A stretch of 64,000 bases of DNA from Spirodela intermedia (Eukaryota > Streptophyta > Magnoliopsida > Alismatales > Araceae), in contig LR746271.1 in the NCBI GenBank assembly GCA_902729315.2, positions 3,680,001 to 3,744,000 on the forward strand, read 5' to 3'. Of the stretch, positions 1 through 10,038 are shown piece after piece; position 1 is the first letter of the stretch; each line of letters opens with the position of its first letter. The translations under genes and the position numbers were made by a program. The notes beneath the pieces were generated by a model, which ran no database searches, had not been told where the DNA came from, and worked only from the letters and a program-made list of their open reading frames with translations.

Positions 1-174
1 TGTTGGAAATTCTAGGTCGTAAGAAAATTATGCAAAAGACTGAGGGTGTTTTGCAAAAATTGTGTAATGTTCCTCCCTATATAATGGGGTTTAGAGGTGA
101 ATGAATCATGAGGCGGTTTCCGCCATTCTCCCCTCTGTCCTCCATGACAGAGGTCGTTTCTCTCATTTCCAATA
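1..174. repeat. LTR-like direct repeat, copy 1
   Basis: The segment begins TGTTGGAAAT and ends ATTTCCAATA, so its ends are inverted repeats as in an LTR. It recurs in direct orientation at 2593-2777 with moderate divergence. Both copies contain the same perfect 8-bp hairpin, CCTCTGTC and GACAGAGG around a 6-base loop (132-153 here). I read it as a short LTR cut by the window edge, or a complete LTR whose first base is base 1. No primer-binding site is visible next to it, so the family is not assigned. Confidence 0.5.
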
Positions 175-2592
175 CTAATCATTCAAGTTATTCTAATAAA
201 ACGTTCAGGATAATTACATAACATGGTAAAAAGGGGGCTAGATGCTCATAGTTGGATTAGGGAAAAGTGGTTAAGCAAGGGTATAAATTTGAGGAAAATA
301 ATGTAGCTATAGCCTAGATTATCAACTGTAGAGAGTAGAATCCAACACATCGCATTAAGGAAGAAAACTATTTGATGTTTACAAGAGATGTTTATGAAAA
401 CATCTTATGTTGCCTGTACCTTTCAACTCACTGATGAAAAGCAAGAGAAGTAATTTATGACAATCTATTACTTGTGTTAAGAAGAATGAAGATCTGAGAT
501 ATGTACGATGAAAGAAAAGAGGATGGATTAGGGTTATGTACAAAACAATATGATATCCCCGTTCCTACCCAGTTCATATTCCATTTAAAATATTTAGGAC
601 TCAAGGACCTCATGAGATGACCATCCAGTATGACCTATCTTTGTCATTGTTCTTATTATTGCTCCTATAATAATTGATTATCTCTTTTAAAGTCCCATCT
701 TATGCAAGTTTTGCTCATGTAGAATTACTAGTGGCACTTGAAGGTGTTAAACAAATGGATAGGGTGATAGAGAACAATGTCTTTAAAATGAAGCTATGAG
801 AACAAATTGAGATGATGAATGTTCTCCCGCACTATAAGAGACTTGCAAGGAAATAGTCTGACCATTGAAATTGACATACATCTGGACATATTTCCTCACA
901 ATGTTTGGATCGAGGTAGTTATATACTGAGTGACAAAGAAATCAAAATATAGGACTAAGTTCGGTGGGGGGAGGACTTTAGAGGTTGATAAAGCAAAAGA
1001 AGGGCAAACTCTCGAAGTAAAGCAGAACGAGTATAAAGGGCCGATTCCCAATTCCTGTAAATAGCATTCGATTTATACTATCTGAACCTGTAAATACATT
1101 TTTTCCAATATTTTTTGGGCCGATGATATGACACTATTTTTCAAAGCAATCTAAAGAATATGACTCTTTTTCCTTTTCTGAAACATCATTTTCAAGAGTA
1201 TATATGTCAAATAACTCATAAATAACGCCTTAATCTTCCATCAAAATGTTTATAAACTTTCTAGATAAATTGTTTGATTGGAACAGTTTAACCTCCATAT
1301 CAATTAATCAAATTACTGAAAACTGAAACAATTAGCAGAACTTCCTATCTAGAATCATTAATATACCCCAGTGGAATGAGTAAAATCATCAATCAAGGTA
1401 GTAAAATATCTGTACCAATTCCTAAAGACATGGGAGGACCCCAAATATCATAATTGGCAATGCCAAATGAAAAGAAGTTTGGGAGACTGTCACAAGTTGT
1501 TGTAGAATCTATTGGGAGCTTGTGATATTTAAAGCAGAGATTCCCAAATATACTAGCACAAGTGAACTTATACAGGAGCTCTTTAATGACATGTCCCTCT
1601 TCAGGTGATTAATTGGCGTAGCTGCAACATCGTTATGCATTACCTATCATTTCTCTGCAATTCTGAATTTTACTGGCTTCTTTAAGGATATAACTCCGAA
1701 CAACGGTAGTTGTCCCACTTCATGATTAAGCCTCTCCCACAATGTATACCCATCATTTCACTCATATTTTCTTTAAACCTTGGGTCTTGGGTGCTTTTTG
1801 CAAGATATTAACGCTTGCTCTCTGCCTCAGAAATAGAAGATTTAAGGTTTCAGGTTATCACGTATTATTGTCCATCCCCATATGACATATTATTGTATAC
1901 ATGGCCTGACAAAGGGGTAACATTCATGTTTACAATTTACACTAACGTTTCAAACTCATTGTTGAACCTTACAAGAAAGTTGAAAATTGTCTTGTTAGAG
2001 GCGTTTCATGTGCCCGTCTCTCATGTCCCTTCTGATCTTCAATACAAGACTATTCGTTCATGAGGAAATAATGAAACACATACCACATGGCTTAGAGCAT
2101 CCAAAAAGCCAGTAAACTACATTGAACCCTGACCCAATTCATGCCTCCCGTGATTTACTTACTAACACCAGACACTGCATTTCTTTCGATGAAACAATTC
2201 TTCTAGAGTTTTGCAAATATCATTTGATCTTCTTAAACAAGATCATTTGATGTGCCCTTTCATTAACAGTATTAGAAGATCTAAGCGTAATATCCTCTAA
2301 CAAACAGAACTTAGTAACAATAAAAACCAATATGTTGACATGGAACCGGGCTTGTATTGGGGATGAGTTATAATATGCTCTTCAATGGTTCCCATGATAA
2401 ACTCAATTTTGTTATGGCTCCGCCCAAAAATTCTGTATTCACCAACCAATGCATACAAATCTGATCAATAAATTTAGAAGTAGTTTGAAAAGCTGAGGCA
2501 CCACTATGATTGCGGCTTTAGCAATCTCTGTCATAGAGTAAAACTATTGACTCTATCTATACAGATTTTTCCCACCCTCCTTTATATATTTC
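175..2592 (-). mobile_element. Decayed Copia-like internal sequence
   Basis: This stretch lies between the two LTR-like copies and has no intact gene. Read on the minus strand, about 1340-1480 encodes a Ty1/Copia integrase remnant: a YDIWGPP-like start followed by LIDDFTHSTGVY, which corresponds to the region around the first integrase aspartates. Frameshifts and stops separate the pieces. The rest is AT-rich and unrecognised. It is probably the inside of an old element bounded by the repeats at 1-174 and 2593-2777, and it would lie in SOS1 intron 14 or beyond. Confidence 0.4.
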
Positions 2593-2777
2593 TCTTGGAA
2601 GTTCTAGGTCGTAGGAAAATAGAGTAAAGGGTGTAAAACTATTGAGGGTGTTTTTGGAAAATTGTCTAGAGTTTCTCCCTATATTAAAGGGTGTAATAGT
2701 TGAATGGAATTGAGACGGTTTCCGCCGTTCTCCCCTCTGTCCTCCATGACAGAGGTTTCTCTCTCAATTTTCTACAG
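2593..2777. repeat. LTR-like direct repeat, copy 2
   Basis: This is a diverged copy of 1-174. It shares the TTCTAGGTCGTA block near its start, the CGGTTTCCGCC block and the CCTCTGTC/GACAGAGG hairpin (2734-2755). Its terminal TGTTGG has decayed to TCTTGG. No gene or element boundary is visible in the following 2778-3501. Confidence 0.5.
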
Positions 2778-3501
2778 TTACGAAGTCTATAAAGAGGTTT
2801 TGAGATCCCACACTGAGGGAAGGCTCATAGCAATCCATTCATGAATTCAGTTCTCTTGGCCCACTATCATCTTGTCAGTTTATAGATCCTATCCTGAGGT
2901 ATCACTCAATTAATTTCATCTGTAGAACCTCTAATTTCTCGTGCTAGAGAATGAATTAGATAAAAAAAGCACCTCTTTCTTGCACGTGGCAAAGATAACT
3001 CGCTTCTAGTTCAAATGTGCAAATGATGGACAGCAGCACAGAGATTCTTCCTGAGTTTTATTCAAGTTTGATGTCTCCAAATGATATTAGGAAAGTATAA
3101 AAAGCCCTTTCATAGATAGAAACCTCTACTTCTACATCCCTTTCATCCAGCAAGCCAGGTAATGCACGAGATCGAATGAATGGAACATCACATCCCGTTT
3201 TCCCCTCTTACTTCTCTTCTCATTGAAATGCCATAGACCATCTGATTGATAGTCACACGTTGTTCCCTTCTTATTCTTCGAGATCGAAAACAGGAAAAAA
3301 AAAACATAAAATGGCTCAAGAGCCACTCTGGCTTAAAAAACATAAAATTTAATGCTCAATCTTATATTCACCTCCTTAAGTTCATACTTTGGGCACAGAC
3401 TCTCGTGAGCAAATTATTCCAATTTATTCATTCAACAGGATCAGGACGCTGACAGAATGACGGTGGGATTTCCCATAGAATGAACTCTCCAAATCCCCGT
3501 A

Positions 3502-3689
3502 TGAGGGAAAGAATGTATACTTAGGAGTTCCGCTCTTTGTTGGTCACTTTCCTAGTTTGTTAGATAGTTTTCTTATTTCTTGGCTCTTGTATGTAACTAA
3601 CAGTCATTTATCATGTGAACGATAAAGTATAGTTTTTTTTTCCCACTGTATATCCTCCTAGGTTTTGCGACATTGTGTACTTTTTGACA
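3502..3689 (+). repeat. 5' LTR of the small element
   Basis: It is followed with no gap by the tRNA-Met primer-binding site TGGTATCAGAG, which fixes its right end. The exact left base is uncertain because the two LTR starts have diverged (TGAGGGAAAG here, TTGGAAAG in the other). Confidence 0.6.
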
Positions 3690-5000
3690 TGGTATCAGAG
3701 TCTGGTTTGTAGTCGCTGGCTTCTAGAGAATCTAGAGTTTGCATCATGACTTCTGCGGTGGCCCAGGGCTTGCTAAGATAACCACTCAAATTAGTCCTGG
3801 GCTGCTGTTCACGAACCAGGAGGATCTCGTCGTTCTGGGCGCTCGACCACAGAGGAGAAGAACCGACAACGGAATCAAAGGCAGCGAAAGGTACTGCCCC
3901 ACGAACACCGGGTTCGTGCCGTTCTTTTCTCTCTTCCTTAGCGTTTGATTCCAGAGCATCCAAGGGTTTGTTGCCAAAGACACTGCCCATCCTATGACAC
4001 ACTTTGTGGCGGCCGCAGATCGTCGATTCCTCCGCTTTCAGTCTTGTTCTCAAACCCTTTTCTCGATCATCGATCTTCATCGTCGGTCCTTTCAACCTGT
4101 GTTGCTCATAACCCCTTTTGATTATTGAACCTTCATTGCCGATCCTTTCAGCCTTGATTATTGATAACCCCTTGTTGACCGTCGACCTTGATTTTCGAAC
4201 ATTTCAGTCATAATTGCTGACAATCTCCCTATCACTGACCTTCACTGTCAACACTCCCAAGCTTAAACACCAACAATCCTTCTGCTGCAAATATCTGTCA
4301 GTTTTTCTACATATATAAGAACTTGTAGAGATGATTGCTATAACACAATCGAAGGAGAGCAGGAGAGGCTTGATGCTTGAACCACAAAACATCAACGACT
4401 TGGCAATCGTGGCTAGAGGTAGTCTCAAACAAGAAGAGGTCAAGAGGCGAGTTCTCTCATTAACAAAACTGATTCTTATTAATTTTCGTGTTCAGGTGAG
4501 TTTCAATCTTTTTTTGGATCAAATGCCTTGGGCAGAACCTTTGACAACGTCTAAATCATGAATTTAGGAGCTACCAACCATGTGATCCACTCACCAAATG
4601 TCTTCTTCAACATACTTTCCTTGTCCAAACAGTAGAAAAATAGCCACAATGATGGCTCTTTAACCACTGAAGCAATTATAGGAGATGTAAAATAAGCCCT
4701 TCATTGACCTTCAGAAGTGTTCTTCATATCCCTAAATTATCCACAAACCTTTTGCCTATCAGAAAGCTTACTCGAGATTTATATTGCAATGTGATTTTTC
4801 ATCATAATCGTCGAGTATTTCATGAAAATAATTCAGAGAGAAAGATTGTCTATGCTAAAAAATGGGATGGGCTCTAGTAGCTAAAAGCACCAAGCTAGTC
4901 AAACATTTCAAAGGGCCATCTACCACATTTTTTTGGGCCATCTATCCAAGCTGAGAATGGAGAACGAAGAGTATCCTATTCACCAGTTTGTGGGGGAGAG

Positions 5001-5185
5001 TTGGAAAGAATGTATATCCAAGAATTCAACTCTTAGTTGGTCACTTTCCTATTTTGCTGTATAATTTTCTTATTTCGTGGTCCTTGTGCTTCTATGTAGC
5101 TAATAATCATCTATAACGTGAATAAGAAATATGTATTTTTTCCGCTATGTATCCTAGGATTTGCTTCACTGTATGGTTTTTGACA
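5001..5185 (+). repeat. 3' LTR of the small element
   Basis: It is preceded by the G-rich polypurine tract at 4989-5000 and ends TTTTTGACA like the 5' copy. The 608 bases from here to the next element (5186-5794) hold no recognisable gene. An open minus frame at 5353-5628 has no known domain. Confidence 0.6.
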
Positions 5186-5794
5186 CATTGAAATTCTGAT
5201 CATAAGAGACATCAATATTCATCAATGATTAGGGGGAAAGTAAAAAAGGGAGTCATATGTTTGCTTTGATCCTAATATCAGGCCCAAAGATCTGATATTT
5301 ACTAGTTTGAACTCACTTCTATTGTTATTCCTTCTTACTTTTTGTTTCTGCATTAGTGTTCTATACCATCGACCAGGAGTAAGTCAATATTTATGATCAG
5401 CTTTCCTTCTCTTGAGAGGGTGGCTGTGTGTAACAAGCCTACATTGCTTTTTTCTTGTGTGCCACCCATCAGCCTCCTCAGAGGTGCTAAGAGGAGATAT
5501 ACCCTGACCTCAACCGTAATGTTCTTTGAAACAAAGGAATTGAGCTTTCCATCATTGGTCCATGTATTACCTCCATAAGCAGGCTCAGAAAGCAATGGAT
5601 AACATTTTAACTGAACCTGGGTATCCAAAAATACAATTCAACAGACTCATGTCCATTATTCTTTATCACTTTTGTCTGTTAACTGCAGGATTTGCCCTTT
5701 ATGTCATATTAATGTTGACCAATTTCATGTCACATAATGCAACCAGTTTGTTTCGCCACTACCCCAAAGTCAAAGGTTTACAATGCAACGAAGG

Positions 5795-6085
5795 TGTTAG
5801 AAATCGTGCTGGACTTTGATCATCTCGGAACACCTCCCTTCCTTCTTGTCTGTGCTAGCAGTGAACACGAGAGAGAGAGACATGAAAAGAAGAAGGCCGA
5901 AGCCCTAAATTTCAGCACACTCTAATGCTTACATGCTGGTATTTATACCAACCAGCTGTTATGAAACGGGAGAGGGTAAACCGGACCGGTTCAATTTGAA
6001 CTAGTTCAGTCTATTGTTCTATTACAAGGTACGATGGACAGAGAAATAAGGGACGAAACAGTAAATGGAAAAATTATTTCTAACA
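5795..6085 (-). repeat. 3' LTR of Copia copy B
   Basis: It begins TGTTAGAAATCG and ends ATTTCTAACA, so its ends are inverted repeats. Next to it (6086-6097) is the reverse complement of the polypurine tract, which marks this as the 3' LTR of a minus-strand element. GAAGG at 5790-5794 is the left target duplication. Confidence 0.85.
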
Positions 6086-6097
6086 CTCCCCCTCAAG

Positions 6098-8447
6098 TTG
6101 GTGAATGTATGTTGTCCATTCCCAGCTTGGACACAAGATGATAGAATATGTTATCATGTAGTCTTTTCGTGAATATATCTGCGATTTGATCAGTTGTAGG
6201 CACATATAGAATACATATCTGTCCACTATCTATCTTCTCCTTTATGAAGTGACGATCAATCTCTGTGTTTAGTTATGTCATGCTGAACAAGGTTGTGAGC
6301 AATATTGATCGCCGATTTATTAACACAATAAAGCTTCATTAGACCGACCATCTATGTTGATCTTCAAATCCTTCAATATGATATTGACCCATAAAATCTC
6401 ACAAATATCTTGTGCCATAGCACGAAATTCAGCTTCTGCAATTGATCTAGCTATGACATTCTATTTCTTACTTCTCTAAGTAATAAGATTATCTCTAAGA
6501 AATGTACAGTATCCTGATGTTGATCGTCGATCTACAATAGATCCAGCATAATCTGCATCTGTGTACACTTCAAGTGTTAGATAATCATGTTTTTTTAACA
6601 GAATACCTTTTCCTGGTGTTCCTTTTAGAAAGTGTAGAACAGGATATGCTGCCTGTAAATGTATTTGTTTCAGATTGTGCATGAACTAACTAATGACGCT
6701 GACTGCATATGCTATGTCTGGCCGTGTATCTGATAGATAAATCAGTTTACCTACCAGTCGTTGATACATCCCTTTATCCACAGCAATGTCTTCCTCCACT
6801 GCACTTAACTTGAGATTAGGATCAATTGGAGAATTAGCTGGTTGAGACCTTACTGCAATATTTTCGTTTTCAGCCTGCACACAATATTAGCATCTGAATT
6901 TCTCTCATATCCACATCTGAATTCCTCTTCTAATTCACCATGTAAAAATGTATTCTTAACATCAAATTACTAAAGATCCCAATCAGAGTTAATTGTCAAT
7001 GACAAAAGTACTCTAATTGTATTCATTTTTGCTACTGGTGCAAAAGTTTCAAGAGAATCAACTCCATAATTTTTTGTGTATTCTTTTGCAACCAGCCTGG
7101 CTTTGTATCTTTCTATAGATCCATCTGAATGGTATTTAATTGTATACACCCATTTGCAGCCAACAACTTTCTTCCCTATTGGCAGACGTACAAGTCCCCA
7201 AGTATCATTTTTCCTTAAAGCTTCCATCTCCTCATTCATAGCTTGTCTCCACTTCTCATGAGTTAAAGCCTCAAAAACAGTCTTTGAGATTGAGGTAGTA
7301 TTTAGGTTAGATACAAAGGCCTTGTGTGAAGGCGATAATCTATTATATGACAAAAAAAGTGTCATAGGATATAATCGTTTTTTGGTACATTCTCTTTTTG
7401 AAGGGCAATAGGTAGGTCTTCATCAATAGGTAAGGTGCTAGTCTGGGATGTCCCATTTGACTCATCTTGGGAATGTTGTTTTGATCTACTGCAATGTTTG
7501 ATTGGCTTGGAAACTTTAAATAATAGAGTCCACTCTATTCTCTAGCACATCCAATCGTCCTCCCAGACATCTTGTCTAAAAACAAACAAGTATTAGGATC
7601 AAACACAACATTACCTAGGTCACATGTGAGTTTGCTAGCAGAAATTAGGTTGGTGGTCAGCATAGGAACATGAAGTGCATTTTTCAAGGTACTATAAGGT
7701 GATAGGCAAATGTTTCCTATCCCAGCAACCATGATTGAGGAACCAACAACTGTGGTAATTTTTCTATTGCTTGGACAAGGAGCATATGAGTTAAATAGAT
7801 GAGAGACATAGGTCATATGTTCTGTGGCCCCTGAATCAATGATCCAGGGTGAAGATTTACTATTTGTTGAGGCACTCAACCCAATAAAAATTGGAGACTT
7901 ACTTGAATAGTTAGATGAACACGAAGCTTGTAATACTTGAGCTTGTGGACCTTCTTCTATGGCAGCTGAGGTATTTACTTCCCCTTGTTGGACAACAAAT
8001 ATATGTGCTTGATTTTCACTCCTTTGTTGTCTTTTCTTTTGTATCCATTCATGACTTTGAGGCCTTCCATGTAACTTATAACACCTATCAATTGTGTGCC
8101 TTGTTTTCTTGCAATATGTACACCATAACTTGTCTCTAAAATCAATGCTAGAAGTCCTCTCTTGTCTTGAAGGTTCACCCTTTGTTTTGGTACTGTTATT
8201 GCTATAATTTTTCTATTTCTAGCCATAAATGCTGAATTTTCCACGTTATGAGAACCAAGCATTAGGTTCTGACAACTTTCTTCTCCTCTTACTAGGGAGA
8301 TTACTTCATTGGGAGGAGGTAATTTCTCTCTTCCTAGGATCTGAATTCTGACTTGATCATATTCAGAGTTCAGTCCCACAAGATATTCATAGGTTCTATC
8401 TCTTTCTGTTTACTCTCTATACAAAGCTGCATCAAGTGTTTCCTTTC
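6098..8447 (-). pseudogene. Broken Copia gag-pol of copy B
   Basis: In coding order on the minus strand: gag 3' part with VGLNSEYDQV and REKLPPPNEV (about 8420-7975); aspartic protease with WIIDSGATEHMT (7879-7535); then the pre-RT hinge and RT start with [19 protein letters not shown] and [10 protein letters not shown] (7365-6970); then RT end and RNase H with RPDIAYAVSVIS and [19 protein letters not shown] (6880-6200). Only about 140 bases separate the protease tail from the RT hinge, so the whole integrase is deleted, and the RT catalytic block is also missing. Several stops and frameshifts rule out a functional polyprotein. Confidence 0.8.
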
Positions 8448-8734
8448 TGTTTGCTCATGTTGCAAAGTTGAATACTATCCAGATACTCATAACATTGATA
8501 GTAAATCTAGGATGGGAAATACATCAATTCGATGTGAAAAATACATTTCTTCACGAAAATTTAGAGGAAAATGTATACATGAATGTACCTCCAAGTTACA
8601 CATTTACTCATTAAAATAATGTTGTTTGCAGGTTGAAGAAATCTCTATATGACTTGAAACAATCACCCCGAGCCTAGTTTGAGAGATTCACTCAAGCTAT
8701 GAAGGGATTCGGGTACATACAAAGCAATGGGGAT
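8448..8734 (+). mobile_element. Captured RT fragment of a second Copia family
   Basis: This 287-bp piece encodes, on the plus strand, an RT segment beginning [10 protein letters not shown] and continuing with a VYMNVPP-like stretch and FGYIQSNGD. It is nearly identical (about 97% by eye, with a few small indels) to the reverse complement of 26235-26519, including the same in-frame TAG. It lies between the 5' LTR and gag of copy B, in opposite orientation to that element. Confidence 0.8.
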
Positions 8735-9027
8735 TGTTAGAAATCGTGCTGGACTTTGATCATCTCCGAACACCTCCCTTCCTTCTTGTCTGTGCTAGCA
8801 GTGAACACGAGAGAGAGACACGAAAAGAAGAAGGTCGAAGCCCTAAATTTCATCACACTCTAATGCTTACATGCTGGTTGGTATTTATACCGACCAGCTG
8901 TTCTGAAACGGGAGAGGGTAAACTGGACTGGTTCAATTTGAACTGGTTAAGTCTATTGTTCTGTTACAAGGAACGATGGACAGAGAAATAAAGGACAGAA
9001 CAGTAAATGGAAAAATTATTTCTAACA
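8735..9027 (-). repeat. 5' LTR of Copia copy B
   Basis: This is the second LTR of copy B. The target duplication GAAGG follows at 9028-9032. On its inner side the expected TGGTATCAGAG primer-binding site is absent and the captured RT fragment starts at once. Confidence 0.85.
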
Positions 9028-9147
9028 GAAGGTTCATAATTGTAAAGAAAATTATTAATGGGGAAAATTTTATCCACCAAGGAAAAATGTAATATTTAGA
9101 TAATAGATTCTTCACTTGAGGAGAATAAGATGAAATTAAACTAGTAC

Positions 9148-10038
9148 CTTTGCAGCTGACAGCTTATCCATTTCCAAAAAATGCAGCAAGAACTGTGTGG
9201 TTGAACCGTTGATGATAAGGGTCAAGAATACAATTCCACCAGTGAAGAAAACAAACTGTAGAATACAAAATACATTAATTTACTATAATTTTAAAATCTA
9301 ACAGAAAAAATCCAAGGACTTCAGAATGTAGATGAATACATACCAATGTACCCACTTCGGGTTTGAGATCAACTGAATGCTGGCTGTCACTAGCACGCTG
9401 CAGGAAAACAAAGAGTGGAGTACTTCCAGTGAATAATGCAAATTAACATAAAATAATTAAAATTTATGCTTCAAATTCTATATGTAGTTATTCACATTCA
9501 TGTTATATTTATAGTTGGAAGAGAGTTATTCTGACTGTTAGTCATTGCTCCCATTATGGAGTTTCTCTGACCATTGTGCTTCAATGTCTATTGCAAGATT
9601 TGAATGATCCATGATATGAAATGTGAATACTTAAAGCTCAAGGTTCGCTCAAAAAATTCATGCAAAAATTTGTCTCATACAGATAATTATGAAAAGATCA
9701 AACCACAAAAAACTAATAAAAACATATAGATTCACTATGATTTATAATAATCTTTACAAAAAAATTAAAAGTTCATGAAATTTTGAAAATAATTCTCTAT
9801 TAGAATAAATGATTAAATATCATCAAGGAAATGAGTAGAGATGTGAAACTTTCTTTAACCGATAGCGCAAGTGACAATGCCACGGCCCCTCGCAATCCCG
9901 ACCATATAAGAATCATTGATTCTTTCCAGTCCAACCCGTAGCCAAAGTACTGTAAAAAGGGATATAAAAGCACCACGACTATGGCTCGAGAGAGCTGGAC
10001 AAAAGCATAGAGGAGAATAAGATAGGCCCATGACAATC
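9148..10038 (-). CDS. SOS1: SOS1 exons 12-14
   Basis: Exons 10038-9860, 9397-9344 and 9255-9148 encode [41 protein letters not shown], then [18 protein letters not shown], then [14 protein letters not shown] through MDKLSAAK. The donor of exon 12 is weak (TCG|GTTAAA); using it omits two residues (VK) that are encoded directly after and look native to the family. Confidence 0.88.

Larger units (their letters stand above)
3502..5185 (+). mobile_element. Small non-autonomous LTR retrotransposon
   Basis: Two related terminal repeats (3502-3689 and 5001-5185) share the GGAAAGAATGTATA start, a TTGGTCACTTTCCTA block and the TTTTTGACA end. Directly after the first is TGGTATCAGAG (3690-3700), a primer-binding site for initiator tRNA-Met. 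Directly before the second is the purine tract TGTGGGGGAGAG. The internal region is only about 1.3 kb, with no recognisable gag or pol, so the element would depend on a helper Copia element. ORFs inside (for example 3658-4095 minus) have no family features. I could not find a convincing target-site duplication. Confidence 0.65.
5795..9027 (-). mobile_element. Chimeric Copia retrotransposon (copy B)
   Basis: The element is bounded by two LTRs of about 292 bp (5795-6085 and 8735-9027, roughly 94% alike by eye). A perfect 5-bp target duplication, GAAGG, flanks it at 5790-5794 and 9028-9032. In element order it runs LTR, a 287-bp foreign fragment, the 3' part of gag, protease, partial RT, RNase H, purine tract CTTGAGGGGGAG, LTR. 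The integrase is missing and the YVDD part of RT is gone. The normal primer-binding site after the 5' LTR is replaced by the foreign fragment, which is the RT of a different Copia element in reverse orientation. It sits in SOS1 intron 14, 120 bp from exon 14, in the same orientation as the gene. Confidence 0.85.

Noticed and set aside
3658-4095. 145-residue minus-strand open frame
   Set aside because: It lies antisense across the 5' LTR end and interior of the small LTR element and shows no domain or conserved motif.
5353-5628. 91-residue minus-strand frame
   Set aside because: No recognisable family, no splice context matching SOS1, and surrounded by element debris. Not listed as a gene.
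1-9147. Search for remaining SOS1 exons (cyclic-nucleotide-binding-like and C-terminal regions)
   Set aside because: No frame matching the cytosolic half could be found, so these exons are taken to lie beyond the left edge.
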